Shown: positions 36,382-45,404 of the stretch, piece by piece
Numbering within the stretch: position 1 is the stretch's first letter
Layout: every line of letters starts with the position of its first letter
Assembly: GCA_963556495.2 (NCBI GenBank)
Contig: OY747702.1
Location: 13,390,193 to 13,454,192, forward strand
DNA: 64,000 nt
Direction: 5' to 3'
Source: Valencia hispanica
Lineage: Eukaryota > Chordata > Actinopteri > Cyprinodontiformes > Valenciidae
The notes under the pieces: model-generated
Databases searched by the model: none
The model's input: the letters and a program-made list of their open reading frames with translations, nothing else
Told to the model about the DNA's origin: nothing
Translations under genes and position numbers: made by a program

Positions 36382-36621
36382 TTGTGCTCCTAATAGGGTC
36401 GACTTCTTTAAGAGACATTGAAGACAGACAAAGCATGTCTTGCTCTTTCAATACCCATTCCTCGCATTTGACACAGCATTATCTTTTCAACTACACACTC
36501 ATCTCAACATAATCCTTTCCTACTATTTGCTGTATATTCACTCACATTTTCTGGTTTAGCTTTGTAGCCAAAATCATAAAAAAAAAAAAAACTTTTCCAA
36601 TGTCTGTCTACAAACAAGAGA

Positions 36622-36693
36622 AGCAGAGTGGCGCAGCGGAAGCGTGCTGGGCCCATAACCCAGAGGTCGATGGATCGAAACCATCCTCTGCTA
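36622..36693 (+). tRNA. tRNA-iMet(CAT), unit 32
   Basis: Body as in unit 1; T4 followed by GGTCC as in the outer units. Confidence 0.95.
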
Positions 36694-36996
36694 AACGTCT
36701 GTGGTTAGAGATTAGCTCAAGGCATGTCCCTTTTGGTCCTGTTGGACATGAGCTCTCAAATCGAGTCTGTTCGAATTGCCAGATACATGGAACAGGTAGT
36801 TTTCCTCTTAACTTGCTCTCAAACTATACTATGATTCCAGTCAGTTTTACATAGAATCAAGGCCAAGTAAAGCAGTCCTCTCTGAATAAAAACAAGTCAA
36901 ACTATTTTTGTACATGACGAAGCCAAGATTTTCAAATCGACATCTTGATCGCACATGTATTTAGAAAAAATTTTACGTTCTCATGGATTTGTGGAG

Positions 36997-37069
36997 GGGG
37001 AATTAGCTCAAATGGTAGAGCGCTCGCTTTGCATGTGAGAGGTAGCGGGATCGATGCCTGCATTATCCA
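36997..37069 (+). tRNA. tRNA-Ala(TGC) variant A69, unit 32
   Basis: G4.A69 mismatch; CAGAGAAAG trailer marker. Confidence 0.88.
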
Positions 37070-37483
37070 AAGAACTCTGTTCCAGTTTCTTCACAATACC
37101 AAAGGTTTTGTTGGATTAAATCCACATTCTTTTTATCACAAGCAGAGAAAGCGGGCAATGAAAAACTTTGGAACGCGTCTTCCACTGCTATTTCAAAATC
37201 CTCATCACAAGAATGTCTTTGAAATCTCTCTGACTTACCTAGATATCGTTGCTCCAAAACCCTTTAACCTGAACCAGACGGAGTCCCGATCAGGCCCAAA
37301 ATAAACCTAAAATGTGACAGTGTTTGTCAAATTTGCTTTTGACTTCACTTTTTCATGCAACTGGGTTACATGTGCAGTACCATGTTTGACTGAATACTTT
37401 GAGCAGCCGTTAAAGCCTAGCACTGTTGTTCAGTCTCTCTTGAAAATCTGACGAAATCAGAGCTCTTTTACACCCATCTCTTT

Positions 37484-37565
37484 GGTAGTGTGGCCGAGTG
37501 GTCTAAGGCGCTGGATTTAGGCTCCAGTCTTTATGGAGGCGTGGGTTCAAATCCCACCACTGCCA
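37484..37565 (+). tRNA. tRNA-Leu(TAG), unit 32
   Basis: Variable arm TCTTTATGG form. Confidence 0.95.
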
Positions 37566-37805
37566 TTGTGCTCCTAATAGGGTCGACTTCTTTAAGAGAC
37601 ATTGAAGACAGACAAAGCATGTCTTGCTCTTTCAATACCCATTCCTCGCATTTGACACAGCATTATCTTTTCAACTACACACTCATCTCAACATAATCCT
37701 TTCCTACTATTTGCTGTATATTCACTCACATTTTCTGGTTTAGCTTTGTAGCCAAAATCATTAAAAAAAAAAAAACTTTTCCAATGTCTGTCTACAAACA
37801 AGAGA

Positions 37806-37877
37806 AGCAGAGTGGCGCAGCGGAAGCGTGCTGGGCCCATAACCCAGAGGTCGATGGATCGAAACCATCCTCTGCTA
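37806..37877 (+). tRNA. tRNA-iMet(CAT), unit 33
   Basis: Body as in unit 1; T4 retained. Confidence 0.95.
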
Positions 37878-38180
37878 AACGTCTGTGGTTAGAGATTAGC
37901 TCAAGGCATGTCCCTTTTCGTCCTGTTGGACATGAGCTCTCAAATCGAGTCTGTTCGAATTGCCAGATACATGGAACAGGTAGTTTTCCTCTTAACTTGC
38001 TCTCAAACTATACTATGATTCCAGTCAGTTTTACATAGAATCAAGGCCAAGTAAAGCAGTCCTCTCTGAATAAAAACAAGTCAAACTATTTTTGTACATG
38101 ACGAAGCCAAGATTTTCAAATCGACATCTTGATCGCACATGTATTTAGAAAAAATTTTACGTTCTCATGGATTTGTGGAG

Positions 38181-38253
38181 GGGGAATTAGCTCAAATGGT
38201 AGAGCGCTCGCTTTGCATGTGAGAGGTAGCGGGATCGATGCCTGCATTATCCA
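38181..38253 (+). tRNA. tRNA-Ala(TGC) variant A69, unit 33
   Basis: G4.A69 mismatch; CAGAGAAAG trailer marker. Confidence 0.88.
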
Positions 38254-38665
38254 AAGAACTCTGTTCCAGTTTCTTCACAATACCAAAGGTTTTGTTGGAT
38301 TAAATCCACATTCTTTTTATCACAAGCAGAGAAAGCGGGCAATGAAAAACTTTGGAACGCGTCTTCCACTGCTATTTCAAAATCCTCATCACAAGAATGT
38401 CTTTGAAATCTCTCTGACTTACCTAGATATCGTTGCTCCAAAACCCTTTAACCTGAACCAGACGGAGTCCCGATCAGGCCCAAAATAAACCTAAAATGTG
38501 ACAGTTTGTCAAATTTGCTTTTGACATCACTTTTTCATGCAACTGGGTTACATGTGCAGTACCATGTTTGACTGAATACTTTGAGCAGCCGTTAAAGCAC
38601 AGCACTGTTGTTCAGTCTCTCTTGAAAATCTGACGAAATCAGAGCTCTTTTACACCCATCTCTTT

Positions 38666-38747
38666 GGTAGTGTGGCCGAGTGGTCTAAGGCGCTGGATTT
38701 AGGCTCCAGTCTCTATGGAGGCGTGGGTTCAAATCCCACCACTGCCA
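38666..38747 (+). tRNA. tRNA-Leu(TAG), unit 33
   Basis: Variable arm TCTCTATGG form. Confidence 0.95.
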
Positions 38748-38989
38748 TTGTGCTCCTAATAGGGTCGACTTCTTTAAGAGACATTGAAGACAGACAAAGC
38801 ATGTCTTGCTCTTTCAATACCCATTCCTCGCATTTGACACAGCATTATCTTTTCAACTACACACTCATCTCAACATAATCCTTTCCTACTATTTGCTGTA
38901 TATTCACTCACATTTTCTGGTTTAGCTTTGCAGCCAAAATCATAAAAAAAAAAAAAAACCTTTTCCAATGTCTGTCTACAAACAAGAGA

Positions 38990-39061
38990 AGCAGAGTGGC
39001 GCAGCGGAAGCGTGCTGGGCCCATAACCCAGAGGTCGATGGATCGAAACCATCCTCTGCTA
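38990..39061 (+). tRNA. tRNA-iMet(CAT), unit 34
   Basis: Body intact; T4 lost (GTCCTTGTTGG form). Confidence 0.94.
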
Positions 39062-39355
39062 AACGTCTGTGGTTAGAGATTAGCTCAAGGCATGTCCTTG
39101 TTGGACATGAGCTCTCAAATCGAGTCTGTTCGAATTGCCAGATACATGGAACAGGTAGTTTTCCTCTTAACTTGCTCTCAAACTATACTATGATTCCAGT
39201 CAGTTTTACATAGAATCAAGGCCAAGTAAAGCAGTCCTCTCTGAATAAAAACAAGTCAAACTATTTTTGTACATGACGAAGCCAAGATTTTCAAATCGAC
39301 ATCTTGATCGCACATGTATTTTGAAAAAATTTTACGTTCTCATGGATTTGTGGAG

Positions 39356-39428
39356 GGGGAATTAGCTCAAATGGAAGAGCGCTCGCTTTGCATGTGAGAG
39401 GTAGCGGGATCGATGCCTGCATTCTCCA
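39356..39428 (+). tRNA. tRNA-Ala(TGC) variant A20, unit 34
   Basis: T20 to A only. Confidence 0.94.
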
Positions 39429-39843
39429 AAGAACTCTGTTCCAGTTTCTTCACAATACCAAAGGTTTTGTTGGATTAAATCCACATTCTTTTTATCACAA
39501 GCAAAAGAAAGCGGGCAATGAAAAACTTTGGAACGCGTCTTCCACTGCTATTTCAAAATCCTCATCACAAGAATGTCTTTGAAATCTCTCTGACTTACCT
39601 AGATATCGTTGCTCCAAAACCCTTTAACCTGAACCAGACGGAGTCCCGATCAGGCCCAAAATAAACCTAAGATGTGACAGTGTTTGTCAAATTTGCTTTT
39701 GACTTCACTTTTTCATGCAACTGGGTTACATGTGCAGTACCATGTTTGACTGAATACTTTGAGCAGCCGTTAAAGCCTAGCACTGTTGTTCAGTCTCTCT
39801 TGAAAATCTGACGAAATCAGAGCTCTTTTACACCCATCTCTTT

Positions 39844-39925
39844 GGTAGTGTGGCCGAGTGGTCTAAGGCGCTGGATTTAAGCTCCAGTCTTTATGGAGGC
39901 GTGGGTTCAAATCCCACCACTGCCA
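39844..39925 (+). tRNA. tRNA-Leu(TAA), unit 34
   Basis: Anticodon TAA; last TAA copy in the window. Confidence 0.93.
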
Positions 39926-40165
39926 TTGTGCTCCTAATAGGGTCGACTTCTTTAAGAGACATTGAAGACAGACAAAGCATGTCTTGCTCTTTCAATACCC
40001 ATTCCTCGCATTTGACACAGCATTATCTTTTCAACTACACACTCATCTCAACATAATCCTTTCCTACTATTTGCTGTATATTCACTCACATTTTCTGGTT
40101 TAGCTTTGTAGCCAAAATCATAAAAAAAAAAAAACCTTTTCCAATGTCTGTCTACAAACAAGAGA

Positions 40166-40237
40166 AGCAGAGTGGCGCAGCGGAAGCGTGCTGGGCCCAT
40201 AACCCAGAGGTCGATGGATCGAAACCATCCTCTGCTA
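40166..40237 (+). tRNA. tRNA-iMet(CAT), unit 35
   Basis: Body intact; GATTACC trailer marker. Confidence 0.95.
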
Positions 40238-40540
40238 AACGTCTGTGGTTAGAGATTACCTCAAGGCATGTCCCTTTTCGTCCTGTTGGACATGAGCTCT
40301 CAAATCGAGTCTGTTCGAATTGCCAGATACATGGAACAGGTAGTTTTCCTCTTAACTTGCTCTCAAACTATACTATGATTCCAGTCAGTTTTACATAGAA
40401 TCAAGGCCAAGTAAAGCAGTCCTCTCTGAATAAAAACAAGTCAAACTATTTTTGTACATGACGAAGCCAAGATTTTCAAATCGACATCTTGATCGCACAT
40501 GTATTTAGAAAAAATTTTACGTTCTCATGGATTTGTGGAG

Positions 40541-40613
40541 GGGGAATTAGCTCAAATGGTAGAGCGCTCGCTTTGCATGTGAGAGGTAGCGGGATCGATG
40601 CCTGCATTATCCA
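40541..40613 (+). tRNA. tRNA-Ala(TGC) variant A69, unit 35
   Basis: G4.A69 mismatch; CAGAGAAAG trailer marker. Confidence 0.88.
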
Positions 40614-41025
40614 AAGAACTCTGTTCCAGTTTCTTCACAATACCAAAGGTTTTGTTGGATTAAATCCACATTCTTTTTATCACAAGCAGAGAAAGCGGGC
40701 AATGAAAAACTTTGGAACGCGTCTTCCACTGCTATTTCAAAATCCTCATCACAAGAATGTCTTTGAAATCTCTCTGACTTACCTAGATATCGTTGCTCCA
40801 AAACCCTTTAACCTGAACCAGACGGAGTCCCGATCAGGCCCAAAATAAACCTAAAATGTGACAGTTTGTCAAATTTGCTTTTGACTTCACTTTTTCATGC
40901 AACTGGGTTACATGTGCAGTACCATGTTTGACTGAATACTTTGAGCAGCCGTTAAAGCCCAGCACTGTTGTTCAGTCTCTCTTGAAAATCTGACAAAATC
41001 AGAGCTCTTTAACACCCATCTCTTT

Positions 41026-41107
41026 GGTAGTGTGGCCGAGTGGTCTAAGGCGCTGGATTTAGGCTCCAGTCTCTATGGAGGCGTGGGTTCAAATCCCACC
41101 ACTGCCA
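41026..41107 (+). tRNA. tRNA-Leu(TAG), unit 35
   Basis: Variable arm TCTCTATGG form. Confidence 0.95.
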
Positions 41108-41346
41108 TTGTGCTCCTAATAGGGTCGACTTCTTTAAGAGACATTGAAGACAGACAAAGCATGTCTTGCTCTTTCAATACCCATTCCTCGCATTTGACAC
41201 AGCATTATCTTTTCAACTACACACTCATCTCAACATAATCCTTTCCTACTATTTGCTGTATATTCACTCACATTTTCTGGTTTAGCTTTGTAGCCAAAAT
41301 CATAAAAAAAAAAAACCTTTTCCAATGTCTGTCTACAAACAAGAGA

Positions 41347-41411
41347 AGCAGAGTGGCGCAGCGGAAGCGTGCTGGGCCCAGAGGTCGATGGATCGAAACC
41401 ATCCTCTGCTA
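41347..41411 (+). pseudogene. tRNA-iMet pseudogene without anticodon, unit 36
   Basis: 65 nt; arm reads GCTGGGCCCAGAGG, a seven-base loss that removes CAT. The junction differs from the unit 7 form (GGGCCC versus GGCCCC). Confidence 0.9.
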
Positions 41412-41714
41412 AACGTCTGTGGTTAGAGATTAGCTCAAGGCATGTCCCTTTTCGTCCTGTTGGACATGAGCTCTCAAATCGAGTCTGTTCGAATTGCCAG
41501 ATACATGGAACAGGTAGTTTTCCTCTTAACTTGCTCTCAAACTATACTATGATTCCAGTGAGTTTTACATAGAATCAAGGCCAAGTAAAGCAGTCCTCTC
41601 TGAATAAAAACAAGTCAAACTATTTTTGTACATGACGAAGCCAAGATTTTCAAATCGACATCTTGATCGCACATGTATTTAGAAAAAATTTTACGTTCTC
41701 ATGGATTTGTGGAG

Positions 41715-41787
41715 GGGGAATTAGCTCAAATGGTAGAGCGCTCGCTTTGCATGTGAGAGGTAGCGGGATCGATGCCTGCTTTCTCCA
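41715..41787 (+). tRNA. tRNA-Ala(TGC) variant T66, unit 36
   Basis: 3' acceptor strand TTTCTCC gives a T7.T66 mismatch at the base of the acceptor stem. The trailer also has CTAAACAATACC. Confidence 0.88.
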
Positions 41788-42200
41788 AAGAACTCTGTTC
41801 CAGTTTCTAAACAATACCAAAGGTTTTGTTGGATTAAATCCACATTCTTTTTATCACAAGCAAAAGAAAGCGGGCAATGAAAAACTTTGGAACGCGTCTT
41901 CCACTGCTATTTCAAAATCCTCATCACAAGAATGTCTTTGAAATCTCTCTGACTTACCTAGATATCGTTGCTCCAAAACCCTTTAACCTGAACCAGACGG
42001 AGTCCCGATCAGGCCCAAAATAAACCTAAAATGTGACAGTTTGTCAAATTTGCTTTTGACTTCACTTTTTCATGCAACTGGGTTACATGTGCAGTACCAT
42101 GTTTGACTGAATACTTTGAGCAGCCGTTAAAGCCCAGCACTGTTGTTCAGTCTCTCTTGAAAATCTGACGAAATCAGAGCTCTTTTACACCCATCTCTTT

Positions 42201-42276
42201 GGTAGTGTGGCCGAGTGGTCTAAGGCGCTGGATTTAGGCTCCAGTCTCTATGGAGGCCTGGGTTCAAATCCCGCCA
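42201..42276 (+). pseudogene. tRNA-Leu(TAG) pseudogene, unit 36
   Basis: 76 nt. Six bases are lost where the T stem meets the 3' acceptor strand (AAATCCCGCCATTG), and the 5' T-stem base is changed (GGCCTGGG). The acceptor stem can no longer form; the anticodon arm is intact. Confidence 0.88.
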
Positions 42277-42518
42277 TTGTGTTCCTAATAGGGTCGACTT
42301 CTTTAAGAGACATTGAAGACAGACAAAGCATGTCTTGCTCTTTCAATACCCATTCCTCGCATTTGACACAGCATTATCTTTTCAACTACACATTCATCTC
42401 AACATAATCCTTTCCTACAATTTATTGTATATTCACTCACATTTTCTGGTTTAGCTTTGTAGCCAAAATCATAAAAAAAAAAAAAAAACTTTTCCAATGT
42501 CTGTTTACAAACAAGAGA

Positions 42519-42590
42519 AGCAGAGTGGCGCATCGGAAGCGTGCTGGGCCCATAACCCAGAGGTCGATGGATCGAAACCATCCTCTGCTA
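42519..42590 (+). tRNA. tRNA-iMet(CAT) variant T15, unit 37
   Basis: G15 to T in the D loop (GCGCATCGG), affecting the usual 15-48 tertiary pair. T4 retained; the trailer has GTGTTTAGAG. Confidence 0.9.
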
Positions 42591-42893
42591 AACGTCTGTG
42601 TTTAGAGATTAGCTCAAGGCATGTCCCTTTTGGTCCTGTTGGACATGAGCTCTCAAATCGAGTCTGTTCGAATTGCCAGATACATGGAACAGGTAGTTTT
42701 CCTCTTAACTTGCTCTCAAACTATACTATGATTCCAGTCAGTTTTACATAGAATCAAGGCCAAGTAAAGCAGTCCTCTCTGAATAAAAACAAGTCAAACT
42801 ATTTTTGTACATGACGAAGCCAAGATTTTCAAATCGACATCTTGATCGCACATGTATTTAGAAAAAATTTTACGTTCTCATGGATTTGTGGAG

Positions 42894-42966
42894 GGGGAAT
42901 TAGCTCAAATGGTAGAGCGCTCGCTTTGCATGTGAGAGGTAGCGGGATCGATGCCTGCATTCTCCA
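42894..42966 (+). tRNA. tRNA-Ala(TGC), unit 37
   Basis: Body as in unit 1. The retrovirus lies 147 nt downstream of its 3' end and separates it from its Leu partner at 56414. Confidence 0.95.
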
Positions 42967-43109
42967 AAGAACTCTGTTCCAGTTTCTTCACAATACCAAA
43001 GGTTTTGTTGGATTAAATCCACATTCTTTTTATCACAAGCAAAAGAAAGCGGGCAATGAAAAACTTTGGAACGCGTCTTCCACTGCTATTTCAAAATCCT
43101 CATCACAAG

Positions 43110-43113
43110 AATG
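43110..43113 (+). repeat. target-site duplication AATG, left
   Basis: AATG directly before the TG of the 5' LTR; the matching copy is at 56144-56147. Uninterrupted units read AAGAATGTCTTTG here, with AATG once. Confidence 0.92.
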
Positions 43114-43680
43114 TGTTGTATTTTACTTTTTTTGAGGCTATTTTTATTATGCAGTACATATGTGTTAATTAAATCTTTTTTAAGCTTTAGAAGTAATAGG
43201 CCTGTTTATATTATTCAGGGTAGTAAAACATGACTCTGTTACCAGTATTTTATAGGGTTGAAGGTTTTAAGTAAAACTCTTGAGTAAAGATATGAACTGA
43301 AAGCAGGGAGGATTAGCTATAACTCTTAAGTCATGTTATAACACAGTTCATGGTAAGGTCAAGAGACCTGGAGAAAATAAATGACCTGTCAAGATGTAGA
43401 AGGAGGAGAGAGGAGTCACGTGATATGTTCTTTGTTCTTCTTGAAATAAAAATGGTGCGGCCCTGTAAGAGAATGAGTCAGACAGTCAGGTCTTGTCTGA
43501 TTCCCATCTGCAGGTGCGTCTTTTCCAAAACAGATCTGAGTTTGTGTGATTTTTGTAACTCTCTGTCTCTCAGCTTTGGGTCTTATTTTGAAACAGATTC
43601 CGTTGGGGTTTTGGAGTTCGGCGCCCCCGCCTCTCTGAGCAGGAAGTGAGTGGCAGAGCACATTGTGAGAAAAGCCGACA
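43114..43680 (+). repeat. 5' LTR of the endogenous retrovirus
   Basis: 567 bp from TGTTGTATTTT to GCCGACA, matching 55577-56143 with three differences: TA versus GT near 43156, and T versus G in GGGGTTTTGG near 43608. AATAAA at 43445-43450 is the likely poly(A) signal. The transcription start and R/U5 limits cannot be set by eye. Confidence 0.95.
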
Positions 43681-43683
43681 ATA

Positions 43684-43702
43684 TGGTGGAGGATGCGGGC
43701 AT
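43684..43702 (+). other. retroviral primer-binding site, tRNA-Ala type
   Basis: TGGTGGAGGATGCGGGCAT begins 3 nt after the LTR. It is complementary to the 3' end of mature tRNA-Ala with its added CCA. Against the Ala gene of this array, 17 of 19 positions match, and both differences give G:U pairs. This marks tRNA-Ala as the reverse-transcription primer. Confidence 0.85.
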
Positions 43703-43986
43703 TTGATTTGGTTTTGAGTTTTCTCAGGGCTGGGAGAGATTGAGTGTGAGTAATGAGTGTGGCATAACTGATTGATACAGGTGTTTGTGGCAATTGTAGT
43801 GATTTTGTGTTTTTTCTTTGAGTTCAACAGAGAATCGGAGAGCGACTGGATTGATCCTTGCTAATCAACACCCGGGTGGTTTTGTATCAATCTGAAAAAG
43901 CGCTAACACCAAATTAATAGGTATTGATCGATTTAAACGTTCTCCATTTAATGTTGACGTGTTGTTTTTTCGGTTGAGGGTCGACC
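43703..43986 (+). other. retroviral leader, upstream part
   Basis: Non-coding segment between primer-binding site and LINE; no ORF or recognisable signal. Confidence 0.5.
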
Positions 43987-44000
43987 AAAGTACGGACCAG
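43987..44000 (+). repeat. LINE target-site duplication, left
   Basis: AAAGTACGGACCAG, repeated exactly at 49261-49274. Confidence 0.95.
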
Positions 44001-44087
44001 ATGCCAGTCGCTTTCGAATGTGGAGGCGGGCGGCGTTAGACCGGAAACCCACGCGGATCGCTGAGTGACAGAGGTCGATTTTGGCGA

Positions 44088-45401
44088 ATGGTTAAAGGTT
44101 ATTCATCGGGAAATAAGCAGAAAACGAATGGAAAAGATAAAAGTCTTGGGAATTTTCTGATGGTCAGAAGAAAAAGATTATCTTTGGAAGAAATGGCAAG
44201 AAGGAAAGAGGGACAAACAACGGCGGGTAGGCACAGCTGTGTGGTGAATGAGAAGGAGTGGGGAGAAGTGGGGGATTATGAGAGTGAGGATAGCAGTATG
44301 GAAATGAGTTTTGGACAGGAGTCGATGAAAGGAAAGAGGGGAAACAATTCAGATGAAGATACAACTAGGAAACAGAGAAGGGTTGCATTAATTGAAAGCA
44401 CAGATGAAGAGGAAAGAGAGTTTAAAATCATTTTGAGATTCAGTGAGGGAAATGGAGTGAATACAGTGAATCCGGTGAAGCTAACTTCTATCTTAAAAAA
44501 TCAGGTTGGTGACATAAAGTTAGCTAAAGTCCTAAGAGATGGAAATCTGTTAATAGTGTGTAAGACTGAGGAACAGAGAGAGAAGGCTTGTAAATTAAGA
44601 GATGTGGGAAAACATAAAGTAATCAGTATGAGTAAGGTGGGAATGAGTGGACAGGGACCGAAAGGAGTGATTTGGGGAATACCTGTTGAAGTAACAATTG
44701 AGGAATTAAAAAGTAATTTAAAAGGTGCAAAAGTAAAAGACGCAAAAAGATTTACAGAATTCCGAAATGGAATAAAAAAAGAAACTGAATCAGTGTTGAT
44801 AGAATTTGAAGGAAATATTCTACCATATAGAATATTTTTGGGATGCATGTCATACATTGTAAGGGAGTACATTCCAAAACCAGTCCGATGCTTTAAATGT
44901 CAGAGATTTGGTCATACAGCAAATTTTTGTAAAGGAAAAATTAGATGCCCAAGGTGTGGAGAACAACATAGTTTTGAAGAATGCAAAAATAGGACAAAAC
45001 CAAAGTGTTGTAATTGTGGGGGGGATCACAGTGCAGCTTATGCAGGCTGTCAAGTGATGAGGAGAGAAATGGAAATACAACAAACTAAAGTCCAAAATAA
45101 AGTCTCATATGCTGATGCAGCTAAAATGGTGGGGAAGATTCCAGAGAAACGAACTGAAACTAGAACGCAAGTGTCTCCTCAAGGGATGGGGAGAGAAGGA
45201 AAAATGTGGATAGATATGAAAAAACTAGTTACATTCATAGCAGGAGTAATAAATGCGACAATGGAAACAAAGTCAAAAACGGAAAGGATTCAAATCATAG
45301 TAAAAGCAGCTGTAAATCATTTGGACATTAATGAGTTGTCTTGGGAGGAGATCAGGAATAATCTAAGTGCTCATACAAGCCAAGAGGGGGGTGTGGGTTA
45401 G
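44088..45401 (+). CDS. LINE ORF1, gag-like RNA-binding protein
   Basis: 437 aa from ATG at 44088, the first in-frame start after the short 5' UTR. It likely coats LINE RNA and acts as a nucleic-acid chaperone in the ribonucleoprotein. Residues 1-110 are charged and low in complexity. The middle (about 112-260) fits the RRM-like fold seen in I/Jockey ORF1 proteins, though I infer this from position and composition. Three zinc knuckles follow: C268-C271-H276-C281, C287-C290-H294-C299 and C307-C310-H314-C321. No frameshift or internal stop. ORF2 starts 3 nt after its stop codon in a different frame, suggesting reinitiation or a similar coupling. Confidence 0.9.
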   Translation: MVKGYSSGNKQKTNGKDKSLGNFLMVRRKRLSLEEMARRKEGQTTAGRHSCVVNEKEWGEVGDYESEDSSMEMSFGQESMKGKRGNNSDEDTTRKQRRVALIESTDEEEREFKIILRFSEGNGVNTVNPVKLTSILKNQVGDIKLAKVLRDGNLLIVCKTEEQREKACKLRDVGKHKVISMSKVGMSGQGPKGVIWGIPVEVTIEELKSNLKGAKVKDAKRFTEFRNGIKKETESVLIEFEGNILPYRIFLGCMSYIVREYIPKPVRCFKCQRFGHTANFCKGKIRCPRCGEQHSFEECKNRTKPKCCNCGGDHSAAYAGCQVMRREMEIQQTKVQNKVSYADAAKMVGKIPEKRTETRTQVSPQGMGREGKMWIDMKKLVTFIAGVINATMETKSKTERIQIIVKAAVNHLDINELSWEEIRNNLSAHTSQEGGVG

Positions 45402-45404
45402 TGA

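Larger units (their letters stand above)
1..43109 (+). repeat. tandem tRNA array, left block (units 1 to 37a)
   Basis: Head-to-tail units in one orientation, each iMet - Ala - Leu with spacers of about 300 to 420 bp. Met-to-Met spacing runs from 1133 to 1190 bp, mostly 1175-1190. Length differences come from an A-run upstream of Met, a 9 bp deletion after Met, and small deletions in the Met gene. Spacers are nearly as conserved as the genes, which implies recent amplification or ongoing homogenisation. The block starts 5 bp before a Met gene, so the array extends left of the window, and it ends at the retrovirus in unit 37. Apart from the tRNA genes, terminators and A-runs I see nothing functional in the spacers. 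Confidence 0.97.

Noticed and set aside
1..43109. CRISPR-like or satellite interpretation of the array
   Set aside because: The unit is over 1 kb, contains three well-folded tRNA genes and is eukaryotic in character; there are no short repeats with unique spacers.
43350..43649. 99-codon ORF in each LTR (and antisense ORFs of 81 to 125 codons)
   Set aside because: No recognised domain; it lies over the poly(A) signal region of the LTR. The two copies are identical only because the LTRs are. A small LTR-encoded protein is possible but unsupported.
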